Notes: generated by a model from the letters alone, not told the origin. Shown: positions 46,193 through 57,505, counted from the first letter of the stretch. The stretch is DNA of 64,000 nt from Synechococcus sp. UW140 (GCA_945875915.1 CAMCMT010000003.1:1-64000); one strand, 5' to 3'. A program made the numbers and translations.

Positions 46193-46408
46193 TCAGTTGT
46201 ATTCGCCGGGCAGGTCGTTTTTGCGCACCGTGACCCGGCCGACCCGCTTGCCGGAGAGGCGCAGCAGTTCATCGCCGGAAAAGCTGTAGCCCAGGCCGGC
46301 GCCGATCTGGGCGACGTCGTCGGCGGTGGCCGCCGCAGTGATGGCCTGGCGCAGGGCCGGATCGTCCTGGACAACCGCCAGGAAGGCCTTGAGCTGGTCG
46401 AGGGCCAT
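46193..46408 (-). CDS. Nif11-domain protein without a core peptide
   Basis: 71 aa: MALDQLKAFLAVVQDDPALR, then QAITAAATADDVAQIGAGLG and YSFSGDELLRLSGKRVGRVT. This is the Nif11 leader domain used in cyanobacteria for lanthipeptide (prochlorosin) precursors and other peptides. Here no double-Gly cleavage site and no Cys/Ser/Thr-rich core follow; the protein ends RKNDLPGEYN. No LanM, transporter or peptidase gene is near, so it is probably a stand-alone Nif11 protein of unknown role. It converges on recQ with four bases between stops. Confidence 0.75.
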   Translation of the reverse strand: MALDQLKAFLAVVQDDPALRQAITAAATADDVAQIGAGLGYSFSGDELLRLSGKRVGRVTVRKNDLPGEYN

Positions 46409-46484
46409 GGCAGGCGCACTGGGGGCGCCCCAGCATCGGACAGGGCAATCCAGGTACGGTCAGGCCATGGTTGCCTGAGCGCCC

Positions 46485-46931
46485 GTGTTGCCCCTGCGTC
46501 GTTTCCTGGGCCTGGTCCTGCTGCCCTTGCTGCTGCTGCTCGCCCCCGCCGGCGCCCGGGCCTCCCTCTTCCATCTGGAGGGTCCGGCGCCCATGGACCT
46601 CGGCGTGCAGGCCGGCTCCCTGGCCCCCTGCCCCTCCCCGGCCCATTGCGCCCAGGCCAGTTGGAGTGAGCCCGATCCCAGCGCCGCCCTCGCCTCGATC
46701 AGCCATCTGCTCGGGGAGCAGGAAGGCCTCGCCATCGAGAAGCAAACCGCCAGCTACATCCACGCCACGGCCACCAGCCGCCTATTCGGCTTTGTGGATG
46801 ATCTCGAGCTCTACGCCGACCAGGCCGGCGGCCGCCTCCAGGCCCGCTCGATCTCGCGCCTCGGCGACTCCGACCTGGGGGTGAATGGCCGCCGCCTCGA
46901 CCAGATCGGGGCAGCCCTGGGCCATGGCTGA
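46485..46931 (+). CDS. DUF1499 secreted protein
   Basis: 148 aa from GTG 46485. Signal peptide RRFLGLVLLPLLLLLAPAGA with cleavage near ARA. The DUF1499 motif is clear: LGVQAGSLAPCPSPAHCAQA, then ASYIHATATSRLFGFVDDLE, and QARSISRLGDSDLGVNGRRL. Two cysteines sit in the PCPSxxxC motif. Function of the family is unknown; members are envelope proteins. The gene ends inside the start of the SbcD-like gene (8-base overlap). Confidence 0.88.
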   Translation: MLPLRRFLGLVLLPLLLLLAPAGARASLFHLEGPAPMDLGVQAGSLAPCPSPAHCAQASWSEPDPSAALASISHLLGEQEGLAIEKQTASYIHATATSRLFGFVDDLELYADQAGGRLQARSISRLGDSDLGVNGRRLDQIGAALGHG

Positions 46932-48237
46932 GTACACCAGCCCCGTAGCAGCCAGCCCCCGGGCCGCCAGCCCAGGCGGGCTGGCCCCAGGCCTGGTGCG
47001 GATCCTTCACAGCGCCGACTGGCAGATCGGCAAGCCCTACAAGTTTGTGGGCGATCCCCAGAAACGCTTCCGCCTGCAGGACGAACGGCTGCGGGCCCTC
47101 GGCCGCATCGACGCGGCCGCCCGCTCCCAGGGCGCCAGAGCGGTGGTGATAGCAGGCGACCTGTTCGATTCCACCACCGTGGCGATCAGCACCGCCCTGG
47201 AGGTGCTCGAAGCGATCGGCGCCATGGCCCTGCCGGTGCTGGTGATCCCCGGCAACCACGACCACGGCGCCCCCGGCGGCATCTGGGACAGCCCCGAGTG
47301 GCAACGGCACCGCAGCGAACGGGCCCCCAATCTGCAGCTGCTGCTCGAACGCCAGCCCCTGGAGCTGGAGGAGCTGGTGGTGTTGCCCTGTCCGCTGCTG
47401 CGAAAGCACGACGCCAGCGATCCCACCGGCTGGATCCGGGGCCTCGATTGGGCGAGCCTGCCCGCCGGCAAGCCCCGGCTGGTGATCGCCCACGGCGGCA
47501 TCCAGGGCTTTTCCGGGCGGGACTACGGCGCCGAAGCGAGCTGGGGTTACGCCCCAGATCCCGCCGGCCCAGGCGCCGTCAGCGGCCCGAGCCGGGCCCA
47601 GGAACCGGATGGGGCCATCAACCGCATCGACCTGGCCCAGCTGCCCCTGGGGGAACTTGATTACATCGCCCTGGGCGACTGGCACAACCTCAAGCAGGTT
47701 GGCCCTAAGGCCTGGTATAGCGGCACCCCCGAACCCGATCGCCACGACCAGGGCGAGGCCAACCAGCGGGGCCAGGTGCTGCGCGTGGACCTGGGCCGGG
47801 GCCAGGAGCCCCAGGTGCAGGTGCTGGCCACGGGCCGCCTCGGCTGGCACAACCTGGCCATGCACCTAGCCACCGACGCCGACCTGGAGCAGCTGGAGGC
47901 CCGGATCCAGGCCTGCACCGGGGGCCGGGTTAACCAAGACCTGCTGCGCCTCGAGCTCAGCGGCAGCCTCAGCCTGGCGGCTCACCGCCGCTACAGCGCC
48001 CTAGTGGCCGACCTAGAGCACCAACTGCTCGACCTGCGGCTCAAGGGCGGCTGCGACCAGGCCCCCCAGGCTGAAGAACTAGCCGCCCTCACCGAGCGCC
48101 CCGCCGATCCCCTGATCGCCCGGGTGGCCCAGGAGCTCCAGGCCCGCCTGGCCCGCCAGGAGGGGATCGACGAGGGCGGCGCCGCCATCAGCCGCGCCGC
48201 CCTCTGCGAACTGTTCCGGCTCGCCTCCAGCCCCTGA
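46924..48237 (+). CDS. SbcD/Mre11-like DNA repair nuclease
   Basis: About 437 aa from ATG 46924. Metallophosphatase motifs are complete: RILHSADWQIGK (D-x-H region with Trp-Gln), VIAGDLFDS, VIPGNHDHGAPGG, LVIAHGGIQGF and IALGDWHNLKQ. This is the YhaO/SbcD-type subunit that processes DNA ends with an SbcC/Rad50-type ATPase, which is encoded 216 nt downstream. The N-terminal 20 residues are a variable extension. The start overlaps the DUF1499 stop; that coupling seems incidental, since the products act in different compartments. Confidence 0.92.
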   Translation: MAEYTSPVAASPRAASPGGLAPGLVRILHSADWQIGKPYKFVGDPQKRFRLQDERLRALGRIDAAARSQGARAVVIAGDLFDSTTVAISTALEVLEAIGAMALPVLVIPGNHDHGAPGGIWDSPEWQRHRSERAPNLQLLLERQPLELEELVVLPCPLLRKHDASDPTGWIRGLDWASLPAGKPRLVIAHGGIQGFSGRDYGAEASWGYAPDPAGPGAVSGPSRAQEPDGAINRIDLAQLPLGELDYIALGDWHNLKQVGPKAWYSGTPEPDRHDQGEANQRGQVLRVDLGRGQEPQVQVLATGRLGWHNLAMHLATDADLEQLEARIQACTGGRVNQDLLRLELSGSLSLAAHRRYSALVADLEHQLLDLRLKGGCDQAPQAEELAALTERPADPLIARVAQELQARLARQEGIDEGGAAISRAALCELFRLASSP

Positions 48238-48326
48238 GCGGGGCAACCGGTCCCGAGGCCGGTCCCCAGGACAAGCCCGCCCCTATCCGGACAAATCCGC
48301 GACCCCCGGAGCCAGGCCCCCCCTAG

Positions 48327-48368
48327 CGATCAACCCGTGCCGATCAACCCCTACCGATCAACCCGTCC
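48327..48368. repeat. Three 14-bp tandem repeats between the sbcD-like and sbcC-like genes
   Basis: CGATCAACCCGTGC, CGATCAACCCCTAC and CGATCAACCCGTCC follow head to tail, with two related CGATCCAGC units after them to about 48398. The 216-nt gap contains no ORF I support. Confidence 0.85.
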
Positions 48369-48453
48369 AGCCCCCGATCCAGCTCCCGATCCAGCCCCGT
48401 AACAGCCACCCCGCCCCATCCCGGCACCAGCGTCCCGGGCAATCCTTTCCCCC

Positions 48454-51186
48454 ATGCGCCTGCTCTCCTGCCGCCTGCAGAACATCCGCGTCCATGGCGA
48501 CCTGTCCCTGGACTTCGGCCCGGGCCTGACCCTGATCGGCGGACCCAACGAGACCGGCAAAAGCACTCTGGTGGAGGCCCTGCACCGCTGCCTGTTCCTG
48601 CGGGCCACGGCCACGGGCACGCCGGTGGAGGCCCTGCAGTCGCGCCTGCACCTGGGCCAACCCCAGGTGGAGTTGGCCTTTGCCGCCCGCGGCGAGAGCT
48701 GGACCCTGGTCAAGCGCTTCAGTGGCAGCTCCGGCAAGGTGCTGTTGCGCTCCGGCGGCGGCAGCCACTGGCAGGGGCCCGAAGCCGAGGAGCAGCTAGC
48801 GGAGCTGTTGGGGGTGAAGGAAACCCTGGGTAGCCGCCAGGCGGGCAGCCTGCTGCGGGGCCGCTGGGCCCATCTATGGGTGATGCAGGGCCGCTCCGGC
48901 GACGACCTGCTCGCCCAGGGCGGCGCCCACTACGACCTGGAGGCCCTGGTGGGCCAGCTCGAGCAGGGCGGCGGCAGCGCCATGCAATCGCCCCAGGACC
49001 AACAGCTCGCCAGTCGCCTCGACACCCTGCTGGCGGAAACCTTCACCCCCGGCCGCGGCAACCTGCGCCGGCAGGCGCCCCTCTGGAGCGCCTGGCAAGC
49101 CCTGGAGGCGGCCGAGGCGGCCGTTCTGCAAGCCCAGGGCCAGCTGGCCGACTACGGCGCTGCCAGCGAGGAGTTGGGCCGCAGCGCCGCCAGCCTGCAG
49201 GAGCTGCAGCAGCTCCACCTACCCGGGCTACGGCAGCGCCAGCAGCGCCTCCAGGCGGCGGCCACCGAGCGGACCCGGCTGGAGGCCGCCCTGGCCCTGG
49301 CCAAGCAGCAACTCGAACCGCTGCAGTTGCGCCAGCAGGCCCTCGCCCGGGACCTGGCCGAATGGCGCCAGCTGGGGGCCCACCTCACCGGCCTGGGCCA
49401 GCAGGCCCTGAACCTAGAAACCAGCCGCGAACGGGCCCAGGCCGAGCTGGCCCAGCTGGAGCAGCAGCGGATCGACCAGGAGCAGCAGCGCGCCAGCCTG
49501 GAGGTCCAGCGCCAGTCGATCACCGAACGGGGCCAATGGCTGCAGCGACTGGTGGAGCAGGCCCGGCTGCAGGCGGACCTGGCCCGGCTCAACGCCCAGC
49601 GCGCCCAGCTGGAGCGCCAGGAGCAGGCCCGCTCCGAGCTGCAGGCCCAACTCGACGCCCTGCCGCCCATCGATGGGGCCGCCCTGGCGGTCCTCCAGGG
49701 CCTGGAGCAGGCCCGGCGCGATGCCGACACCCGCCTCGGCGCCATGGCCGCCGGGGTGGAGCTGCTGCGGGCCGACTTGCCCGTGACGCTGGCAGGCCAG
49801 CCCCTGGAACCGGGCACGGACCTGCGCCTCAGCGAAGCCAGCGAGCTGCAGGTGGGCAGCGGCGTGGTGCTGCGCATCAGCCCCGGCGGCGGCCAGGCCC
49901 TGGCCCTGGCCCACCAGCAACGCCAGCAGAGCGAAACGGCCCTGGGGGCCGCCCTTGGGAGTCTCGGAGTCGCCAACCTGGGGGCCGCTGAAACCCTGGC
50001 CCGCCAGCGCCAAGCCCTGGAGCAGCAACTCGGCGCCCTGGGAAGCGCCCAGGCAGTGGACCCCACGGGGTCCCAGGCGGCGAGCCAGCGACAAGCCATC
50101 GAGACCCGGCTGGAGGAGCTGCATCGCGAGCTGGCCCCCCTGGAGCCCCAGCGCCAGGCCCAGCTCCAGAGCGGCGAGTTGCCCGCCGATCATGGGGCCC
50201 TCGAACAGCTGCATCGCCAGCTGCAGCTGAGCTATGCCGCCACCAGCGGCCCCCTGCGCCAGGCCCAGGCCAGCCTCGCGGCGCTGGCCCAAGGGTTGGA
50301 GGCTGCCCGCCAGCGCCAGGCCGCCAGCAACGAAGCCCTGGCGAGCCTGAAGGGCGAGCGCAGCCACCAACAGGCCCAGGCCGGGGCGTTGGGCCAGCGC
50401 CACGGCAGCGAGCTCGCCCTGGCCGCAGCCCTGCAGCAGGTGGAGGCCCAGGTGGCCAGTGCCACCCGCCAGGTGGGCGCCCTCGGTCAGGAGCTCGCGG
50501 CCGTCAGCGGCGGTGATGGCGCCAGCCAGCTGCCCCAGCTAGGGGCCCAGATCCAGCAGGCCGAAGCCGAGGTGTTGCACCTGATTGCCAGCCAGGCCGC
50601 CGCCCGCCAACGCTGCCAAACCCTGGGATCCAGCGATCCCCATGGGGCCCTGGAGCAGGCCCAGGCCGCCCTGGAGCAGGCCCAGCGCCATCACAGCGCC
50701 CTCAAGCGCCTCAGCGATGGCCAATTGTTGCTGCGCGACCTGTTCAAGGCGGCCCAGGCCGATCTGTCTAGCCGCTACAGCGAACCGTTGGCCGGGGCGA
50801 TCAACCGCTATCTCGAGCCCCTGCTGCCGGCGGGGGCCCGTTGCCAGTTGCGCTACGAGAGCGAGTCGGGCTTCTCCGGCCTGCAACTGCAGCGGGGCCA
50901 GGAACGCTTCAGCTTCAGCGAACTCAGTGGCGGCATGCGCGAACAGCTCGGCACCGCCCTGCGCCTCTCCATGGCCGATGTGCTCAAGGCCGGCCATGAC
51001 GGCTGCCTGCCCCTGGTCTTTGATGACGCCTTCACCAATGCCGATCCGCTGCGGCTGGCCCGGCTCCAGCAGATGCTGGCCCTGGCCGGGGCCCGGGGGC
51101 TGCAGGTGATCGTGCTCACCTGCAGCCCCCGGGCCTACACGGGCCTCGATGGCACCACGTTGAACCTGGCGCCGATGGCCCTTTGA
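48454..51186 (+). CDS. SbcC/Rad50-like AAA ATPase (YhaN type)
   Basis: 910 aa. The N-terminal ATPase half has LISGGP-type Walker A (LIGGPNETGKSTLVEALHRC, about residues 27-47). Long Gln/Leu/Ala-rich coiled coils fill residues about 190-720. The C-terminal half has the signature FSELSGGMREQLGTALRLSM and Walker B LPLVFDDAFTNADP. No CxxC zinc hook is seen in the coiled coil, so it resembles YhaN more than E. coli SbcC (1048 aa). It partners with the upstream Mre11-like nuclease to sense and trim DNA ends. The coiled coil is Gln-rich to an unusual degree. Confidence 0.9.
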   Translation: MRLLSCRLQNIRVHGDLSLDFGPGLTLIGGPNETGKSTLVEALHRCLFLRATATGTPVEALQSRLHLGQPQVELAFAARGESWTLVKRFSGSSGKVLLRSGGGSHWQGPEAEEQLAELLGVKETLGSRQAGSLLRGRWAHLWVMQGRSGDDLLAQGGAHYDLEALVGQLEQGGGSAMQSPQDQQLASRLDTLLAETFTPGRGNLRRQAPLWSAWQALEAAEAAVLQAQGQLADYGAASEELGRSAASLQELQQLHLPGLRQRQQRLQAAATERTRLEAALALAKQQLEPLQLRQQALARDLAEWRQLGAHLTGLGQQALNLETSRERAQAELAQLEQQRIDQEQQRASLEVQRQSITERGQWLQRLVEQARLQADLARLNAQRAQLERQEQARSELQAQLDALPPIDGAALAVLQGLEQARRDADTRLGAMAAGVELLRADLPVTLAGQPLEPGTDLRLSEASELQVGSGVVLRISPGGGQALALAHQQRQQSETALGAALGSLGVANLGAAETLARQRQALEQQLGALGSAQAVDPTGSQAASQRQAIETRLEELHRELAPLEPQRQAQLQSGELPADHGALEQLHRQLQLSYAATSGPLRQAQASLAALAQGLEAARQRQAASNEALASLKGERSHQQAQAGALGQRHGSELALAAALQQVEAQVASATRQVGALGQELAAVSGGDGASQLPQLGAQIQQAEAEVLHLIASQAAARQRCQTLGSSDPHGALEQAQAALEQAQRHHSALKRLSDGQLLLRDLFKAAQADLSSRYSEPLAGAINRYLEPLLPAGARCQLRYESESGFSGLQLQRGQERFSFSELSGGMREQLGTALRLSMADVLKAGHDGCLPLVFDDAFTNADPLRLARLQQMLALAGARGLQVIVLTCSPRAYTGLDGTTLNLAPMAL

Positions 51187-51207
51187 TCTCGCCATCCGGT
51201 TGAAAGG

Positions 51208-53826
<2,619 letters not shown>

Positions 53827-53981
53827 GGCGGATCCTCCTTGGAGGGGCTTTGGACAGGACCGTATGGCGGGCGGCCTAGGCGGCAGGAGAGGAGCACCGA
53901 ACCGGCCGGGACGGCCCACCCACCCCAGGTTGGGCTGACCGTCCCAGGTTGGCGCAGGAACCGTCCCTTAAGAACCAGGCT

Positions 53982-54010
53982 GGCGTTTGGCACCCCATCT
54001 GCCAAACGCC
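53982..54010. promoter_or_regulatory. Perfect 11-bp inverted repeat in the clpB divergent region
   Basis: GGCGTTTGGCA (53982-53992), loop CCCCATC, TGCCAAACGCC (54000-54010). It lies about 155 nt upstream of clpB and 66 nt upstream of the divergent secreted-protein gene. No T-run follows on either strand, so a protein-binding site or RNA leader hairpin is more likely than a terminator. It does not match the CIRCE heat-shock operator. Confidence 0.6.
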
Positions 54011-54076
54011 GCCAAGGCCCGCGGGCGTGGCTAAACCTGAACTATCGACCGGCCTTCCCGACCAGGCCCCCCTGCC

Positions 54077-54988
54077 ATGACCCCTGACCTCACCTGCGTT
54101 TCGTTGTCCTCGCGGCCCCAGATCCCTGGGGGAGGACGCCGCTCCCTGCCAGCGAGCGTGCCCCCCAACCGCACCAAAGCTGGGGCGACGGCGCTGCGCC
54201 CCCTGCTGGCCGCCAGCCTGGTGGCCCTGGGCGCCCTAGCCCCCCTGGCCGGCCAGGCCTGGGAGGTGCGCGGCGGGGGCTTCGATGGCGATCGGGCCGG
54301 TGGGGGCGGCGCCTATCACTTCAGTGGCTCCAACTGGCAGGGCGGCTACAACGGCGGCCACCCCCTCTATGGCGATGGGGCCAGGCCGGCCTTTGGCGAT
54401 GGGGCCCGGCCGGCCTATGGCCAGGGCTTCAATCCCGGCCCCTACAACCGACCTGCCGCAGAGAATCCCTACAACTCAAATTACAATCGCATTAACACTT
54501 ATCCCTACAATCGAGCCGTCGTTAATCCATACAACCGCCCCTACAACGGACCCAATAATTTCTACAATCGACCCTACAATGGCTACCATCCAGCCTGGAA
54601 CAATGGTGGCTACTGGAACAGCCGGCCCTGGAATGCGGGCTGGTATCGCTGGCAGCCAACCTCCTGGGGCTGGTGGGGTGGCAATGCCATGGCCTGGGGC
54701 CTGGCGGGCCTGGCCACCGGCGCCGCCATCACGTCCTTGGTGAATAACGCCGCCGCAGTGCAATCGCCCCTGATTGTGGTGCCCCAGACCAACTACCAGC
54801 TCAACTACGGCTCGGTGGAGGCGGTGGGCAACTACGGCGTCAGTTTCAGCTACCTGGTCAATGGCCTGCCGCTCTATGGCGGCGCCAATTGCCAGCAGGG
54901 GCTGCTTAATGGCCAGATCCCGGCCAATGGCAACCAGGCCCAGTTACTGAATGCGGTCTGCCAGGTGGCCTACGGCAACGGCGGCTGA
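54077..54988 (+). CDS. Tyr/Asn/Pro-repeat secreted protein, hypothetical
   Basis: 303 aa. Its N-terminal extension is followed by a hydrophobic segment (LRPLLAASLVALGALAPLAG) that looks like a signal peptide. The middle has DGARPAFGDGARPAYGQG repeats, then many PYNRP/YN units (PYNRAVVNPYNRPYNGPNNF), and a Trp-rich part (GWYRWQPTSWGWWGGNAMAW). The C-terminal 100 residues look folded (SPLIVVPQTNYQLNYGSVEA, with two Cys in ANCQQGLLNGQ and LNAVCQVAYG). Sticky repeats like these occur in envelope or matrix proteins. No family recognised beyond that. Confidence 0.75.
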   Translation: MTPDLTCVSLSSRPQIPGGGRRSLPASVPPNRTKAGATALRPLLAASLVALGALAPLAGQAWEVRGGGFDGDRAGGGGAYHFSGSNWQGGYNGGHPLYGDGARPAFGDGARPAYGQGFNPGPYNRPAAENPYNSNYNRINTYPYNRAVVNPYNRPYNGPNNFYNRPYNGYHPAWNNGGYWNSRPWNAGWYRWQPTSWGWWGGNAMAWGLAGLATGAAITSLVNNAAAVQSPLIVVPQTNYQLNYGSVEAVGNYGVSFSYLVNGLPLYGGANCQQGLLNGQIPANGNQAQLLNAVCQVAYGNGG

Positions 54989-55101
54989 GCTTCGCTTGCC
55001 TGCTGCTTGGCTTGCCAGGAGCTTGGTTTGCCAGGAGGCTCGCCCCAGCCCCGTCTTGCCCAACCGGGCGGGGCCTCAGACGCCAGGGGCTCGGCTGGGA
55101 C

Positions 55102-55479
55102 TCAGAGCCCCTGCCACTGCGGGTTGGGGCAGAGCTTGAGCGGACAGCCATCGGCGCCGTAGATCGCATCGGCAGGGGACAGGCAGCCAGAGGCATTTTT
55201 TGCCTTCACCTCGCCCGGCTTCAGGCGCTTGGGCTGCAAAAAGGGCATGTCGCTGGGGACCAGTAGCGGGCAACGGCTGCCCTGGCGCGGCAGGTCGTCG
55301 CCATACAAGCCTTGGAGCTGGCCTGCTCCAGGCTGGCCTTGGGCCGGGATCTGGCCCAAGGCGGGGGCAGCTGCCGCTGGGGCCTCAGGGGCCCCGAGGA
55401 GGCCAGCCAGGAGCAAGGCCGAGCCCAGGGCTAACAGGTTCGGAGCTACCTGCAGCCTGTCTTGCCGGGCCCTTGCCAT
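55102..55479 (-). CDS. Secreted Cys-containing protein (125 aa), hypothetical
   Basis: Signal-peptide-like start (LLALGSALLLAGLLGAPEAP), an Ala/Gly/Gln-rich linker, and a small C-terminal domain with four cysteines (GSRCPLLVPSDMPFL, NASGCLSPADAIYGADGCPL, KLCPNPQ), probably two disulfides. The C-terminal domain looks conserved. No family recognised. Confidence 0.7.
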   Translation of the reverse strand: MARARQDRLQVAPNLLALGSALLLAGLLGAPEAPAAAAPALGQIPAQGQPGAGQLQGLYGDDLPRQGSRCPLLVPSDMPFLQPKRLKPGEVKAKNASGCLSPADAIYGADGCPLKLCPNPQWQGL

Positions 55480-55591
55480 GATGCTGAATCGAGCGTTCAG
55501 GCAGTCTGCCTGAGCCAGATCCCGCCGGAGTCAGAGCCCCCCTTTGGGCGGCCTCCCCTGCCCCGGCCCGTCCCCTTGCCAGAGACCCTCG

Positions 55592-55882
55592 GTGACAACC
55601 GCCCCCAACAGCCCAGCCCCCCAACCTGAAGATGGATCAGGGGACGTTCCGGCAAGCTCCTTGGGTCAAGGACAGGGCCTAGAGCCCGCAGGGTTGATCG
55701 AGCAGCTCGCCCAAGAGTCGCGGGAGTTTGATGGCACCGGCGCCGATCCGGAGCGCAATTGCTGGCTAGTGGTCCATCGCCACCACCATGGGATGCTGCC
55801 GAGCGAATACGACATTCGCGAGATCCCAGAAGACTTCTACCTGGCAGTTTTAGCGGCCCGGCGAGCCAGCGATCCGGCCTGA
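55592..55882 (+). CDS. Hypothetical protein (96 aa)
   Basis: From GTG 55592 it has a disordered 40-residue start (TTAPNSPAPQPEDGSGDVPA), then a compact part: GLIEQLAQESREFDGTG, ERNCWLVVHRHHHGMLPSEY and DIREIPEDFYLAVLAARRA. The His-rich HRHHHG may bind metal. The second half looks conserved; no family recognised. Start uncertain, since the frame is open upstream to 55544. Confidence 0.6.
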   Translation: MTTAPNSPAPQPEDGSGDVPASSLGQGQGLEPAGLIEQLAQESREFDGTGADPERNCWLVVHRHHHGMLPSEYDIREIPEDFYLAVLAARRASDPA

Positions 55883-55983
55883 ATCATCCCCATGGAGTCC
55901 CATTCCATAGGGCTCCTTGCCATGGAATCGGCCTAGGGGGATGGCTTCGGGCAAGAGCATTTGCTGAACCCATGCCAAGCCAA

Positions 55984-56009
55984 CAAAAAAAGACCCCTTA
56001 AGGGGTCCT
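55984..56009 (-). terminator. Intrinsic terminator of petJ
   Basis: On the minus strand: GGACCCC, TTAA, GGGGTC and then a T-run (the A-run 55984-55991 on the plus strand). It is about 35 nt past the petJ stop. Confidence 0.9.
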
Positions 56010-56043
56010 TCGTGCACAGGCGAGCAAGCTTGCCTAGGGAAGA

Positions 56044-56385
56044 TCAGGCCCAGCCTTTGATGGTCTGGGATTCGATGTAGGCCGCCACATCTTCGATGTC
56101 AGGGCCGCTGAGCTTGCCACCGAAGGCGGGCATGGCGTTTTTGCCATTAGTGACTTGATACACAATCGCCGCCTCATGGCCAGCGCTGTAGTTGGCCAAG
56201 TAGGCCTCAAGGGCATCCTGCTTGAGGGTGCGTTCCGCATTCACCACGTTGCCGCCACCCATGTGGCAAGCGGCGCAGTTGGCGGAGAAGATCTGGGCGC
56301 CGTGGGTCGCATCGGCGGCAAAGCTGGGAGCTGCACCCAGCACCAGCGCCAGGCAAAAAGCGATCAGAGATAGAAAACGGCGCAT
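56044..56385 (-). CDS. petJ: Cytochrome c6 precursor PetJ
   Basis: 113 aa. A signal peptide (MRRFLSLIAFCLALVLGAAP, cleavage after SFA) sends it to the thylakoid lumen. The mature protein has the haem motif FSANCAACHMGGG (CxxCH) and the axial Met in KNAMPAFGGKLSG, then DIEDVAAYIESQT. It carries electrons from cytochrome b6f to photosystem I, or to an oxidase. Length is typical. A strong terminator follows. Confidence 0.97.
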   Translation of the reverse strand: MRRFLSLIAFCLALVLGAAPSFAADATHGAQIFSANCAACHMGGGNVVNAERTLKQDALEAYLANYSAGHEAAIVYQVTNGKNAMPAFGGKLSGPDIEDVAAYIESQTIKGWA

Positions 56386-56509
56386 CGGAGCTCGTTCAAC
56401 CCCCTGAAGTTAGGGCTGAAGGGGGCCGCTCTGTTGGGCCTGCCACTTGGATCGAAACACTTTGTCGGGGAAGGGGCCCCGGGGTGGATGGCTCTCGTAA
56501 GCCCGGCCC

Positions 56510-57505
56510 TTACAGCCGGCCCCGCTGGGCCAGGCCCGCCGCCTCAAAAACGGCCTCCAGACTGGGGGCGCCACTGACCAGGCCGAACCGTTCCGGTGGA
56601 CTGACCGGCTCATGCTGGAAATAGCGCTGGCGAATCGAGAAGCGATCCCAGGCGTTCACCTCAATGCGCAGCAGCTTGATCAGGCCCTCGATCAACCAGC
56701 CGGTTAGGTCAACGCCAAAGGGGGCCTGCCAGACGCCACGCCAGCGGCAGAGGCGGCTGACCGTGCCATTGACCGTGACCACGGGCTGGCCCAGCACTAG
56801 GCGCCGAACCGCACCCTGGCCGGGCTCCGGGTTGGCCTGGTGGGGCCGGGTGGCCAGGTGGACGCAAACCCGGGCGATGTCGCCGGCATGGATGAAGTGG
56901 AAGCTGGCGTCGGTACGCAGCCAGCTGGCCAGCCACAGCCAGCGGGTTGCTTCGGCCAGGCCGGTGGTGAGATAGCTGGTGGGGAAGGGGCCGCCGCCAT
57001 CAACCCGACCACCAAACACCAGGGTGGGGAACACGGCCACGATCCGCTCCGCCAGGGGATGCTGCTCGAGCTGCTCCAGGCAGATGGCCTTGGTTTGGAT
57101 GTATTCGGTGCCGAACTCCATCGCCTCGGGGAGGGTTTGCAGCTGGCGGTTGAGGATGCTGGCGGTCGAGAAATAGATCACCTGCTGCAGCCGCCCGGGA
57201 TCGGCGGCAGCCAGCAGGGCCTTCACCGCCACCACGTTCACCTGCATCGCCCGCTCAGGGTCGCCCCAGGCGGTGGCGGTGTGGATGATGCGATCGGCGC
57301 TGGCAATCAGATCGCGGTGGGGCTTGCCCTCACGCAGGTCGCCCACCAGCAGGGTGATGCGGGGATGGTCCACCGGTACGGCGGTGAGCTTGGCCGGATC
57401 CCGCAGCCAGAGCAACAACTCGGCGTCGGTCTCGCGGAAGAGCTGCTCAGCGATGTGCTGGCCGACGCAGCCACTGGCGCCGGTGATCAGGATCCGCTGG
57501 CTCAA
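56510..57505 (-). CDS. NAD(P)-dependent extended SDR (epimerase/dehydratase-like)
   Basis: 331 aa. Rossmann start [20 protein letters not shown] (TGxxGxxG). [20 protein letters not shown] follows, and STASILNRQ replaces the usual Ser; the YxxxK motif appears as [14 protein letters not shown]. It belongs to the atypical/extended SDR group; the substrate is unknown. It begins at TTG 57505, overlapping the hemE stop (TTGA), so it is coupled to hemE. The pairing suggests, but does not prove, a role near tetrapyrrole metabolism. Confidence 0.88.
   Translation of the reverse strand: MSQRILITGASGCVGQHIAEQLFRETDAELLLWLRDPAKLTAVPVDHPRITLLVGDLREGKPHRDLIASADRIIHTATAWGDPERAMQVNVVAVKALLAAADPGRLQQVIYFSTASILNRQLQTLPEAMEFGTEYIQTKAICLEQLEQHPLAERIVAVFPTLVFGGRVDGGGPFPTSYLTTGLAEATRWLWLASWLRTDASFHFIHAGDIARVCVHLATRPHQANPEPGQGAVRRLVLGQPVVTVNGTVSRLCRWRGVWQAPFGVDLTGWLIEGLIKLLRIEVNAWDRFSIRQRYFQHEPVSPPERFGLVSGAPSLEAVFEAAGLAQRGRL

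Noticed and set aside
46193-46408. Prochlorosin (lanthipeptide) precursor
   Set aside because: The Nif11 leader is there, but there is no double-Gly site, no Cys core and no LanM gene nearby.
46699-47865. 388-codon minus-strand frame
   Set aside because: Antisense to the DUF1499 and SbcD-like genes; His/Gly/Ala-rich low-complexity translation typical of GC-rich shadows.
53827-54076. CIRCE operator for clpB
   Set aside because: The inverted repeat there does not match TTAGCACTC-N9-GAGTGCTAA.
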